Source of the DNA: Streptomyces lateritius
GTDB taxonomy: Bacteria; Actinomycetota; Actinomycetes; Streptomycetales; Streptomycetaceae
Length of the DNA: 64,000 nt
Reading direction: 5' to 3'
Assembly (NCBI RefSeq): GCF_014649715.1
Contig: NZ_BMTO01000007.1
Span: forward strand, 92,536 to 156,535
Shown here: one piece after another, positions 45,001-53,830 of the stretch
How the letters are laid out: every line of letters starts with the position of its first letter
Numbering within the stretch: the stretch's first letter is position 1
Notes under the pieces: generated by a model
The model's database searches: none
Told to the model about the DNA's origin: nothing
What the model saw: the letters and a program-made list of their open reading frames with translations, nothing else
Position numbers and translations under genes: made by a program

Positions 45001-45155
45001 CATCCGATGCTCTCTCCCGCTCATCGAGGTGTCCCTCCCGTGGGTTCTGCTCTCCTCCCCGGCCTCGGCCGGCGGACGTTCCGCGATCCCGAGTGGGATC
45101 GCCACGAGTCCGGTCGCCCCGCGGGCCCCGGCCAGGCGCGGGAGCTCTGAGCACC

Positions 45156-46889
45156 GTGTCCGACGCATCCGGGCCCCCTGTGCGCCCGTTCCCCGAACTG
45201 CCCGCCCGGTTCCGCTTCGGAGCCGCGACCGCCGCCTACCAGATCGAGGGTGCCCACGACCAGGACGGCCGCGGCCCCTCCATCTGGGACACCTTCAGCC
45301 ACACCCCTGGTCGCACGCTCGGCGGCGCCACGGGAGACACCGCCTGCGACCACTACCACCGCCACCGCGAGGATGTCGCCCTGCTGCGCGGACTGGGCGT
45401 CGACGGCTACCGGTTCTCGATTGCCTGGCCTCGCCTGCTGCCCCAGGGCACCGGGCGCGTCAACCCGAAGGGCCTGGACTTCTACGACCGCCTGATCGAC
45501 GATCTGCTGGACGCCGGGATCGCGCCCGCCGTCACCCTCTACCACTGGGACCTCCCCCAGGCCCTGGAGGACCGCGGCGGCTGGCGCGCCAGGGAGACCG
45601 CCGAGGCGTTCGCGCGGTACGCGGCCCTCGCGGCCGAGCGCTACGGGGACCGGGTGGAGCGCTGGATCACCCTCAACGAGCCGTACTGCTCCGCCTTCGT
45701 CGGCTACGCCGAAGGCCGACACGCGCCCGGCGCCGAGGAGGGCCGCGGCGCGCTGGCGGCCGCCCACCACCTGCTGGTCGGGCACGGCCTCGCGGTACGT
45801 GCGCTGCGCGCCGCGGGCGCCCGGGAGGTCGGGATCACCCTCAACCTCGACCGCATCCACGCCGCCTCCGACCACCCCGATGACCTCGCCGGCCTGCGCC
45901 GGGCCGAGGTCCTCCACAACGAGGTCTGGACCGAGCCGCTCCTCGCCGGGCGCTACCCCGCGCACGAGGACCAGACGTGGGCCGGCCTCGCCGCCGGCCC
46001 GTGGCGGCGGCCCGGCGACCTGGAGGTGATCGGAGCCCCGCTGGACTTCCTCGGCGTCAACTTCTACCGCCCCGTGACCGTCGCCGCCGCACCCCACCGT
46101 ACGGACGACCCCGAACTCCGCACCGCCGTGGACATCGGCGTCACCGAGCTGGACCCGTACGGGACCCGGCACACCACCATGGGCTGGCCCGTCGTTCCGG
46201 AGGCGCTCAGGGAGCTCCTCCTCGACCTCCACGCCCGTCACCCGCGGCTCCCACCAATCTGGATCACCGAGAACGGCTCCGCCGAGGACGACACCGTCGG
46301 CCCCGACGGCCGGGTCCACGACCCGGACCGGATTGCCTACCTGACCGACCACCTGGCCGCCGTCGCCGACGCCATCGCGGCCGGGGTGGACGTACGCGGC
46401 TTCTACGTGTGGTCGCTGCTGGACAACTTCGAGTGGGCGCGCGGTTATGCCCGGCGCTTCGATCTCGTCCACGTCGACCACGACACGCTGACACGAACGC
46501 CCAAGGACAGCTACCACTGGTACCGGGGCCTGATCACCGCGCACCGCGCGCGGACGGAGGAACCTGCCGATGAAGTTCACCGACGGCTACTGGCTGATGC
46601 GGCCGGGCGTCACCGCCCACTACGCCACCGAGGTCGCGGACGTCCGGGCCGACGAGCACCGGATGACCCTCTATGCGCCCGTGAAGCACGTGCGCAGCCG
46701 TGGCGGCATACTCAACAGTCCGCTGCTGACGATCGAGTGCTGGTCCCCGGCCGAGGGCGTGATCGGGGTGCGTGCCACCCACCACGCCGGCTCGGTGCCC
46801 CGGGGGCCGGAGTTCGCGCTGCCCGGCGCGCAAGCGGATGCCGGAAAGGTCCACCGGGACGGCACGGTGGTCGAACTCAGTGCGGGTGA
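45156..46889 (+). CDS. GH1 beta-glucosidase with an abnormal C-terminal read-through
   Basis: The GH1 barrel is complete: FRFGAATAAYQIEGA, acid/base Glu175 in WITLNEPYCSAFVGY, nucleophile Glu372 in PIWITENGSAEDD, and YVWSLLDNFEWARGYARRF. Family homology ends near residue 470 (DSYHWYRGLITAHRAR). There is no stop there: the frame continues about 107 residues in low-complexity Arg/Gly/His sequence that is simply another frame of the GH31 gene, overlapping it by 320 bases. A stop in the correct place (TGA overlapping the GH31 ATG) lies one frame away, so a single-base loss near the end is likely. GTG 45156 is chosen with GGGAG upstream. Cytoplasmic; it frees glucose from cello- or xyloglucan cores. 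Confidence 0.85.
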   Translation: MSDASGPPVRPFPELPARFRFGAATAAYQIEGAHDQDGRGPSIWDTFSHTPGRTLGGATGDTACDHYHRHREDVALLRGLGVDGYRFSIAWPRLLPQGTGRVNPKGLDFYDRLIDDLLDAGIAPAVTLYHWDLPQALEDRGGWRARETAEAFARYAALAAERYGDRVERWITLNEPYCSAFVGYAEGRHAPGAEEGRGALAAAHHLLVGHGLAVRALRAAGAREVGITLNLDRIHAASDHPDDLAGLRRAEVLHNEVWTEPLLAGRYPAHEDQTWAGLAAGPWRRPGDLEVIGAPLDFLGVNFYRPVTVAAAPHRTDDPELRTAVDIGVTELDPYGTRHTTMGWPVVPEALRELLLDLHARHPRLPPIWITENGSAEDDTVGPDGRVHDPDRIAYLTDHLAAVADAIAAGVDVRGFYVWSLLDNFEWARGYARRFDLVHVDHDTLTRTPKDSYHWYRGLITAHRARTEEPADEVHRRLLADAAGRHRPLRHRGRGRPGRRAPDDPLCAREARAQPWRHTQQSAADDRVLVPGRGRDRGACHPPRRLGAPGAGVRAARRASGCRKGPPGRHGGRTQCG

Positions 46890-48852
46890 GCTGTCGCTGC
46901 GGGTGGACACCTCCCAGCCGTGGCGCCTGGAGTTCACCGCCGACGGGCGGACGCTGACCTCCGTGGGCGAGCGCGGGACCGGCTTCGCCACCGACGCCGA
47001 GGGTCGGCACCACATGCTCGGACAACTGTCCCTGGGAGTCGGCGAGCTGGTCTACGGGCTGGGTGAGCGGTTCACCCCGTTCGTCAAGAACGGGCAGGTG
47101 GTGGACATCTGGCAGGCGGACGGCGGCACCAGCAGCGAGCAGGCGTACAAGAACGTCCCCTTCCACCTGACCAACCGCGGCTACGGCGTCTTCGTCAACC
47201 ACCCCGGCAAGGTCAGTTACGAGGTCGGCTCCGAGTCGGTCGGCCAGGTCCAGTTCAGCGTCGAGGACCAGTCGCTGGAGTTCTTCGTCGTCCACGGCCC
47301 GACCCCGAAGCAGATCCTTCAGCGCTACACCTCACTCACCGGCCGCCCCGCCCTGCCGCCGGCCTGGGCGCTCGGCCTGTGGCTCACCACGTCCTTCACC
47401 ACCGACTACGACGAGGCCACCGTCAACCGCTTCGTCGACGGCATGGCCGAACGCGGCATCCCGCTGAGCGTCTTCCACTTCGACTGCTTCTGGATGCGCG
47501 GCTACCAGTGGTGCGACTTCACCTGGGATTCCGACACCTTCCCCGACCCGGCCGGCATGCTCACCCGCCTCAAGGAGCAGGGGCTGCGGATCTCCGCCTG
47601 GATCAACCCGTACATCGCGCAGAAGTCGGCGATGTTCGAGGAAGGCATGCGGGACGGCTACCTCGTGCGGCGCCCGGACGGCAGTGTGTGGCAGTGGGAC
47701 CTGTGGCAGCCGGGCATGGCCCTGGTGGACTTCACCAATCCCGCCGCCCGCGACTGGTACACCGGCAAACTGAGGACACTGATCGACCAGGGCGTGGACT
47801 GCTTCAAGACCGACTTCGGCGAGCGCATCCCCACCGACGTCGTCTGGCACGACGGCTCCGACCCCGAACGGATGCACAACTACTACACACACCTCTACAA
47901 CCAGGCCGTTTTCGACCTGCTGCGGGCGGAACGCGGCGAGGGCGAGGCGCTGTTGTTCGCCCGCTCCGCCACGGCGGGCGGCCAGCAGTACCCGGTCCAC
48001 TGGGGCGGCGACTGCGAGTCCCACTTCAACGCCATGGCCGAGTCGCTGCGCGGCGGACTCTCCCTCGGCCTGTCCGGGTTCGGTTTCTGGAGCCATGACA
48101 TCGGTGGTTTCGAGGGCACCCCGACCCCGGCCGTGTTCAAGCGCTGGGTGCAGTTCGGGCTGCTCTCCTCGCACAGCCGCCTGCACGGCAGCAAGTCGTA
48201 CCGCGTGCCGTGGGACTACGGCGAGGAGGCCGTCGAGGTCACCCGCGAGTTCACCCTGCTGAAGCACCGCCTCGCCCCGTACCTCCAGCGCGCCGCCCAG
48301 CAGGCGCACACCACCGGCGTCCCGGTGATGCGCGCCATGGTGCTCGAGTTCCCCGACGACCCGGCCGCCGCCACCCTCGACCGGCAGTACATGCTCGGCG
48401 ACGACCTGCTCGTCGCCCCGGTCTTCACCGACGACGGCACGGTCGAGTACTACGTACCGGAAGGCGTCTGGACCAATGTGCTGACAGGCACTCAGCTAAC
48501 CGGTCCTCGCTGGGTCCGTGAGCGGCACGGCTTCCACACCCTGCCGCTACTGGCCCGCCCTGACTCGGTCATCGCGCTGGCCGCCGACGACCAGCACCCG
48601 GTCACCGCCTGGGCGGACGGAGTCGAGCTGCGGGTGCACGCCTTCGCGGACGGCGCCGAGCACACCGTGGTGATCCCCAGCACCGACGGCCCCGGGGAGT
48701 CCGCCCGCTTCCACCTGCGTCGCCGGGGCGGCCGCCTGCACGTGAGCACCGACAGCCCGCACCCGTGGCAGCTCCGGATCGGCAGCCCGAACGCAACCGT
48801 GCACACCCGGCCGGCCGACACCTCGGAGGCCGACCTGCCGTACCCGGCCTGA
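46570..48852 (+). CDS. yicI: GH31 alpha-xylosidase
   Basis: 760 residues, no signal peptide. It closely follows the YicI-type alpha-xylosidases that remove the non-reducing xylose from isoprimeverose and xyloglucan oligosaccharides. Signatures are GELVYGLGERFTPFVKNGQ, YKNVPFHLTNRGYGVFVN, FHFDCFWMRGYQWCDF (typical of xylosidases rather than glucosidases), nucleophile Asp415 in CFKTDFGERIP and acid/base Asp481 in VHWGGDCESHF, followed by GFGFWSHDIGGFEGTP. GGAGGAACC precedes the ATG. It is translationally linked to GH1. A short fragment of a second GH31 lies at 8.4 kb. Confidence 0.95.
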   Translation: MKFTDGYWLMRPGVTAHYATEVADVRADEHRMTLYAPVKHVRSRGGILNSPLLTIECWSPAEGVIGVRATHHAGSVPRGPEFALPGAQADAGKVHRDGTVVELSAGELSLRVDTSQPWRLEFTADGRTLTSVGERGTGFATDAEGRHHMLGQLSLGVGELVYGLGERFTPFVKNGQVVDIWQADGGTSSEQAYKNVPFHLTNRGYGVFVNHPGKVSYEVGSESVGQVQFSVEDQSLEFFVVHGPTPKQILQRYTSLTGRPALPPAWALGLWLTTSFTTDYDEATVNRFVDGMAERGIPLSVFHFDCFWMRGYQWCDFTWDSDTFPDPAGMLTRLKEQGLRISAWINPYIAQKSAMFEEGMRDGYLVRRPDGSVWQWDLWQPGMALVDFTNPAARDWYTGKLRTLIDQGVDCFKTDFGERIPTDVVWHDGSDPERMHNYYTHLYNQAVFDLLRAERGEGEALLFARSATAGGQQYPVHWGGDCESHFNAMAESLRGGLSLGLSGFGFWSHDIGGFEGTPTPAVFKRWVQFGLLSSHSRLHGSKSYRVPWDYGEEAVEVTREFTLLKHRLAPYLQRAAQQAHTTGVPVMRAMVLEFPDDPAAATLDRQYMLGDDLLVAPVFTDDGTVEYYVPEGVWTNVLTGTQLTGPRWVRERHGFHTLPLLARPDSVIALAADDQHPVTAWADGVELRVHAFADGAEHTVVIPSTDGPGESARFHLRRRGGRLHVSTDSPHPWQLRIGSPNATVHTRPADTSEADLPYPA

Positions 48853-48863
48853 ACCCGACAGCC

Positions 48864-48891
48864 AGGGCGGGCCCCTGCGGGGCCCCGCCCT
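48864..48891. terminator. GC hairpin terminator after GH31
   Basis: AGGGCGGGCCCC pairs with GGGGCCCCGCCCT with one bulged base and a TGC loop, 12 bases after the stop. Confidence 0.6.
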
Positions 48892-48945
48892 CGGCGCGGT
48901 TCCTCGCCGACACCATCGATGCCCACAACCCGAAAGCATGCCGCC

Positions 48946-49950
48946 ATGCGTAGCCAGACCAAGCGACACCTGGCCCCCGGCCAACTGGACGACCTGCTAC
49001 GCGCCGGCGCCGGCGTCGGATGCCGGGTGGAGAGCGAACTGTCCGACGGTTGGTTCAGCGCCGTCTACCGAGTCCGGCTCGACGACGGCCGACCCGCCGT
49101 CGTCAAACTCGCCCCGCCGGACGGCGCAGCCGTACTGCGGTACGAACGCGGCATCCTCGGGACGGAGGCCATGGTCTACCGGCGGATCGCAGGTCTTCCC
49201 GGCGGAGGGGTGCCTGCTCCTGAACTGCTGTACGCGGAAGCGGAGTTCCTCGTCCTCTCTGTAGTGGAGGGCACCGCGTGGGACAAGGCCGCCGGCCGCC
49301 TGACCCCTCCGGCCGAGGCGGCGGCACGCCGCGAACTGGGCGCGATCACCGCACGCCTGCACACCCTGGCACCCGAGGACGGCCGTTTCGGCTACCCGGC
49401 CGCGCTGTCCGGGCTCTTGGCCACCGACTGGCGGACGGCGTTCACCGCGATGGTCGAGGCTCTCCTGGAGGATGCCGAGCGCTGGCATTCCCCGCTGGAC
49501 GTGCCGCCTGCCGAGATCCGCAGGCTCGTCGCCGAGGGCGGCGACGCCCTCGAAGAGGTCACGGAGCCCAGGCTGGTCCACTTCGACCTGTGGCCGGGCA
49601 ACATCTTCGTCGACTCCGCCGACGACGGGAGCCACGCACGGATCACCGGACTCATCGACCACGAACGGGCCTTCTGGGGCGATCCGGCCGCCGAACTGGT
49701 CTCGCTCGCCTTCGGCGGCGACGCCGGCCCGGACAGCGACCTCATCGCCGGTTACACCGAGGCGGGCGGTAGCCTCGACTTCGGCCCGGCCTTCCAACAC
49801 CGGCTGGCCCTCTACCAGCTCTACCTGGGCCTGCTGCTGGTCGTCGAGTGCGGTCCCCGCGGCTTCGGCCCCGCGCACCTCGCGTTCTGCCGCCGCATGC
49901 TCGCCGACGCCGTCACCCGCCTCCGCACCGCTCCTGGGACGGCTCCGTAA
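48946..49950 (+). CDS. APH-family phosphotransferase (aminoglycoside/choline/fructosamine kinase-like)
   Basis: 334 residues of the protein-kinase-like APH fold. N-lobe: LSDGWFSAVYRVRLDDG (glycine-rich strand) and VVKLAP with the ATP-binding Lys. C-lobe: LVHFDLWPGNIFV (catalytic HxDxxxxN) and GLIDHERAFWGDPAAEL (metal-binding Asp). The substrate cannot be read from sequence; relatives phosphorylate sugars, amines or antibiotics. ATG 48946 was chosen over 48919. It follows the GH31 terminator and is probably separate from the sugar locus, although a sugar kinase role would fit. Confidence 0.85.
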   Translation: MRSQTKRHLAPGQLDDLLRAGAGVGCRVESELSDGWFSAVYRVRLDDGRPAVVKLAPPDGAAVLRYERGILGTEAMVYRRIAGLPGGGVPAPELLYAEAEFLVLSVVEGTAWDKAAGRLTPPAEAAARRELGAITARLHTLAPEDGRFGYPAALSGLLATDWRTAFTAMVEALLEDAERWHSPLDVPPAEIRRLVAEGGDALEEVTEPRLVHFDLWPGNIFVDSADDGSHARITGLIDHERAFWGDPAAELVSLAFGGDAGPDSDLIAGYTEAGGSLDFGPAFQHRLALYQLYLGLLLVVECGPRGFGPAHLAFCRRMLADAVTRLRTAPGTAP

Positions 49951-50057
49951 CGGCCCCGCCGGTGCCGTGACCGGCGAGCCCATGAGCGGGCGCAAGGCGG
50001 CGAGCGGTACCACGGCCGGGGCAGTACCCGCTCCTCCGGGCCCTGGACGCGTTGCAG

Positions 50058-50906
50058 TCATGGGTGCGGAAGCCGCCCCTGAAGCCGACGTGCCGGTTCC
50101 CGCTCCCCTCGGTCAGCGAGCCAGGCGTCGAAGCCCACGGCACCCCTCGACGCCCGCTCGGCGGCATCGCCGCACGCTGGGTGGCTCGACTTGTGCCCTG
50201 CGCGCCGGCCCCGCGCCTCGGGCAGCGGGCGCATCCGGGTGGGCTCTTTGGGGTACGCCAGCGCCTGGAACATCACGAGGAGCGTGCAGCCGCCGTTGAG
50301 GAGGCCGGCAGCCACGTCGGTCGGGTGGTGCATGCCGGCGTACAGCCGGGACGCAGCTACGGCGAATGGGACGAGAGCGAAGGCCACGGCCGCGGTGTGC
50401 CCCCAAGGGCCGCGCAGGCGGACGACTGCCAGGGCGGCCAGCCCTCCGAACAGCGCGGTGGAGGCACCGACATGCCCCGAGGGAAAGCTGGAAGTGGGCG
50501 GTGATGGTTCCAGCTGTGGCACATCAGGGCGGGGACGATCTATCAGGAGGGTAACCAGCAGGAAGATGCTTGACTGGGCGAGAACCGATCCGCTCAGGAA
50601 CAGGCCGTCCGCCCATAGAGGTGCACGCGGCAGGGCCAAGAGGATGATCAGGGCACCAGCGGTAATCGCGATCACGCCCTCCGTGCTGGCAACCACCGAC
50701 AGCCACGCCGAAGCAGTCGAGGCGGCAGCACTGCGGCGAGCAGCCAGGTCCCGGTTGATGCTCTCTTCCACAGACAGAGGCCAAAGGTCTGCCATTGGTC
50801 CGGTCACCAGAACACCCATGCCGGCCATCAGCGCCGCCTGTACCGGCAGGAGCAGCAAGAAAAGTGGGCGGAACCCTCTCGCAGCCGCGCCGTCTCCCGT
50901 CATCAT
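50058..50906 (-). CDS. PAP2-family membrane phosphatase
   Basis: 282 residues with about six membrane helices. The three phosphatase signatures are in order: IDRPRPDVPQ, FPSGHVGAST and SRLYAGMHHPTDV. It dephosphorylates lipid phosphates such as phosphatidic acid or undecaprenyl pyrophosphate. The last 55 residues are basic and disordered (ARGRRAGHKSSHPACGDAAE). It stands alone, convergent with the APH gene. Confidence 0.88.
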   Translation of the reverse strand: MMTGDGAAARGFRPLFLLLLPVQAALMAGMGVLVTGPMADLWPLSVEESINRDLAARRSAAASTASAWLSVVASTEGVIAITAGALIILLALPRAPLWADGLFLSGSVLAQSSIFLLVTLLIDRPRPDVPQLEPSPPTSSFPSGHVGASTALFGGLAALAVVRLRGPWGHTAAVAFALVPFAVAASRLYAGMHHPTDVAAGLLNGGCTLLVMFQALAYPKEPTRMRPLPEARGRRAGHKSSHPACGDAAERASRGAVGFDAWLADRGEREPARRLQGRLPHP

Positions 50907-51212
50907 GGGCCCTTGTTACCCCGAGGGTGTGATGCGATGCGTGCTGCGGATCAGGGAGACGCATCCAGCAGTTCCGGGCATCAGGGTGAGGTCAAAGCGT
51001 AGAGCCGCCATCGCCACAGTCGCAGCCTTCGAAGCAGACGTCACCGCCTACGGTCCTACGCAACCGGGCGACGACTCGCCATGCCCGACACACGAATCAC
51101 ATGATTCCCGCCGCGGTCCATAGGCCTGGTGTCCGCCCACGCGCCGCAGCACGTGGGCGCGTTCGAGCAGGCCGCCGTTCACGGCGGCCTGCGCAGACCG
51201 GTGCTTTTCTAC
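50907..51212. other. Intergenic, nothing recognised
   Basis: About 300 bp holding the presumed promoter of the PAP2 gene and the 3' flank of the next gene. No coding signature or operator seen. Confidence 0.35.
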
Positions 51213-51635
51213 TCAGGCGCGGCGCCGGCGTCGGAGGACGGTGTAAGCAACACCGAGGGTGGCGCATGCCGCGAGGGCAATGCCGGCCCCGGTCTCAAGG
51301 CCACTGGGGCCTACTGCCCCGCCCACCCCAACCTGGGCGCCGCGCGTCGGCATCACGGTCGGAGTCACCGGCGCGGGAGTGGTAGGGGTAGCGGTAGCGG
51401 TAGCGGTGTTGCTACCCCTACGCGGCAGCACCTCGCAGGCGATTCCGTCGTCCGGCCCCTGGTCCTCGTCGAGCCGGTTCGGGTCACTGCGGTCCATCTC
51501 GAAGACGGCTTGGGCGTCTTCCTGGAAGCGAAAATGGCGGCAGTCAAGATCTTCTTGAGCATGCGCTGCCTCAGAGAGCGGAACGGCGGAAGCGAAGGCC
51601 AGGGCTATCCCGGCCACGACAGTACGGCGATTCAC
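51213..51635 (-). CDS. Secreted excalibur-domain protein with C-terminal membrane anchor
   Basis: 140 residues. A signal peptide (cleavage near AHA-QE) is followed by a Cys-paired excalibur calcium-binding domain (about 29-72, LDCRHFRFQEDAQAVFEMD with the acidic loop and GIACEVLP). A Thr/Ala/Pro linker (ATATATPTTPAPVTP) encoded by a short GCGGTA repeat comes next. A membrane helix (about 113-133) and RRRRR end the protein. No LPxTG motif is present, so it is likely retained by the helix. Function unknown; surface calcium binding is expected from the domain. Confidence 0.8.
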   Translation of the reverse strand: MNRRTVVAGIALAFASAVPLSEAAHAQEDLDCRHFRFQEDAQAVFEMDRSDPNRLDEDQGPDDGIACEVLPRRGSNTATATATPTTPAPVTPTVMPTRGAQVGVGGAVGPSGLETGAGIALAACATLGVAYTVLRRRRRA

Positions 51636-52298
51636 TTGAACCTCCTCACGATCCCCGAGTCGGTCACTTCGACCCTAGAAGGGCTGTCTTCACCACGCGC
51701 TTACAGGTGGGCCGAACGGGAAGTACGGCGCGGGCGAGCGTGGCCGTCAGCCTCGAGACTCGGCTCGATGCCGTGGCCGGGTAGCCTGCGGGGCGCCGAC
51801 GGCCCGCCGAAGATGACCGAGCCGAATGCGTCGACCCCAACCACCCGGAGCGCCGGCCACCGTCCGCGCAGATAGCGCGATGCACTGGAAGGTGACCGTG
51901 GGGCTCCACTGGCCGACGAACATCGCCCCCATTCAGCTCAGAGTCCAGAACGCGACCTGAACCGTCCGCCCGGTGCCGACCGGCTTCAAGGGCGTGTGAA
52001 GGGGCGTGAAGCAGCGAACACGACATTTCCGCTGCACAAGGCGGCTGGTGCGGTGGCCCCAGCACCGGGCGTGGGGACCGGGGTCGACCGACGCCCCCGA
52101 AGCACCTATCGCCTGAGAAGCAGGTAATCGGCTGTCCAGAGTACTGCGCTGTCCAGGGCGATAATGATCGGCAAATTACACGGTCACAATCCATTCTTTC
52201 CGCCGTCGATACCGGCGGCACGGCGGGTGATCAACTGCCGTTGCTCCGTGCCAAGGTGCTGGCACACGCAGTGGCTTGGAGCTGGAGGTACACCGCCC
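51636..52298. other. Large spacer, nothing firmly recognised
   Basis: About 660 bp. Low-complexity frames run across it but none has a domain. A plus-strand peptide HWKVTVGLHWPTNIAPIQLR ends in a stop near 51960 and might be the tail of a lost gene. GGAGG lies before the next regulator. Confidence 0.35.
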
Positions 52299-53153
52299 GT
52301 GGCGGCGAACAACAACCCCACCGTCAGGGGACGACGACTGGGAGCGGAGCTGCGCCGGCTTCGTACGGCCAGCGGCCTGACCGGTACGCAGGTGGCGGCG
52401 CATCTGCTGGTTTCCCAGGCCAAGGTCAGTCACATGGAGACCGGCCGCCGTGCCGTCAGCCCTCGCGATGTACGCGATCTGTGCCGGCTCTACGGCGTCA
52501 CCGACCAGAACGTCGTCGGCTCCCTGCTGGAGCTCGCCAGAGAATCGAGCCGGCAGGGCTGGTGGCACTCCTACGGCGACATCCCCCACAGCGTGTATGT
52601 CGGCCTGGAGACGGAGGCCGCCTCCATCCACACCTTCGAGGCCATGGTGATTCCCGGTCTGCTGCAGACTCCCGCCTACGCGGCCGCGGTCATCGAGGAA
52701 ACGATCCCCCTGGTCACCGTCGAGCAGGCCGCCGCACGTCTGAGGGTGCGGCTTCGCCGTCAGCACCGGATCTACGACCCCTCCCGCCGTCTTCGTCTGT
52801 GGGTCGTCCTGGACGAGTCAGCCCTGCGGCGCGTCGTCGGCAGCCGGGAGATCATGCGCGAGCAACTGGAGCACCTGCACACGCTGAGCACCGAACCGCA
52901 CATCACGGTGCAGATCCTCCCCCACACCGCAGGCGCACACCCCGGGCTCTCGGGACAGTTCTCCCTCCTGCGGTTCCCCGACAGCCGCGAGGCAGTGGTG
53001 TACCTGGAGAAGTTCACCAGCGGCCTCTGCCTGGAAAGGCCGGCCGACGTGCAGCAGTACAACGCGATGTACGCCCACCTGCAGACCCAGGCCCTCAGCC
53101 CAGGCCACACCCGGCACTTCATCACCGACACCATCAAGGTCTACACATCATGA
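52299..53153 (+). CDS. XRE-type regulator with DUF5753 domain
   Basis: 284 residues. N-terminal HTH (RLGAELRRLRTASGLTGTQV and AAHLLVSQAKVSHMETGRRA), then the DUF5753 domain (about 95-275) with FEAMVIPGLLQTPAYAAAVI, RLRVRLRRQHRIYD and the TVQILPHTAGAHPGLSGQF core. This architecture is abundant in Streptomyces, usually paired with a small DUF397 protein (BldB/whiJ-like pairs), and is linked to development. GTG 52299 has GGAGG 11 bases upstream. The stop overlaps a following ATG (ATGA). Confidence 0.9.
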   Translation: MAANNNPTVRGRRLGAELRRLRTASGLTGTQVAAHLLVSQAKVSHMETGRRAVSPRDVRDLCRLYGVTDQNVVGSLLELARESSRQGWWHSYGDIPHSVYVGLETEAASIHTFEAMVIPGLLQTPAYAAAVIEETIPLVTVEQAAARLRVRLRRQHRIYDPSRRLRLWVVLDESALRRVVGSREIMREQLEHLHTLSTEPHITVQILPHTAGAHPGLSGQFSLLRFPDSREAVVYLEKFTSGLCLERPADVQQYNAMYAHLQTQALSPGHTRHFITDTIKVYTS

Positions 53154-53461
53154 GCACCTGCGCTTACGAGTCGAGCTGCGATCACCCGCCCTGGCCAGAG
53201 GTCACCCGAACCAGTGAGTGCAGCTCGGGGAAGCCTCCGTGGCCGAATCCCGGCCAACCTCGCTACGGAACAGTCCATACGAGCTCGCACGGTAAGCATG
53301 GAGACGTCGTGAACTTCGGTGTGGCCCGTATTCACATCTGCCGTGCGGAGCTCTCAGGTCCACGGTTTGCTGGTGGGACAGCAGGCCGACGACAGCCTGA
53401 ACAGTGGCGCTCGTGTGCTCGCGGCGGCCGACCTGGCCGGCCACGGCCCGCCAGCTCTTGA
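53150..53461 (+). CDS. Small ORF coupled to the XRE regulator, possible degraded DUF397 partner
   Basis: ATG 53150 overlaps the regulator stop by ATGA, exactly where a DUF397 gene is expected. The 103-residue product (TCAYESSCDHPPWPEVTRTS) does not show the usual W-x-K-SS-S...NCVEVA pattern. A shifted frame gives LGEASVAESRPTSLRNSPYE before a stop, faintly DUF397-like. It may be a frameshifted or replaced partner. Confidence 0.3.
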   Translation: MSTCAYESSCDHPPWPEVTRTSECSSGKPPWPNPGQPRYGTVHTSSHGKHGDVVNFGVARIHICRAELSGPRFAGGTAGRRQPEQWRSCARGGRPGRPRPASS

Positions 53462-53830
53462 GAGGTAGATGTAACCACCTGGCCGTCTGTCTGCCCGCTC
53501 AGCCCGCTCGGCCTCTGCTAGCCGCATCGGCGAGGATTCCGACCGCGGGCCCGTCGGCCAAGGGTCTGCCCAGCCCTGGAGATTGATGGCGCGGGTGACG
53601 GAGTCCGGTCCCATGCCGCCGGTGATGTGGCTGCACTGGTCAATGCCGACGAACGCCGGCGTCGACGGGTCGGCCCACTCTGGCCGTGCTCGGCGACCAG
53701 ACGGGTGCGGTAGGCAGTCCAGGCCCGCACCGGCCAGATCTCGGGATCGTCGGCATAGCGGATCCAGGCCACGCTCGACAGGCGCTGGCAGCAAGGCAGA
53801 CATGCCCCGGCCCCTGCGGGTGGCCCTCAA
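53462..53830 (-). pseudogene. Relic of a tyrosine recombinase / integrase
   Basis: Two minus-strand frames together read AWIRYADDPEIWPVRAWTAY followed by RTRLVAEHG, then in another frame RPEWADPSTPAFVGIDQCSH followed by ITGGMGPDSVTRAINLQGW. This order resembles the catalytic-domain approach of actinobacterial tyrosine recombinases, where it leads to the H-x-x-R box, but that box and the Tyr are not found. At least one frameshift lies near 53690. It hints at a former integrated element here. Confidence 0.5.
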
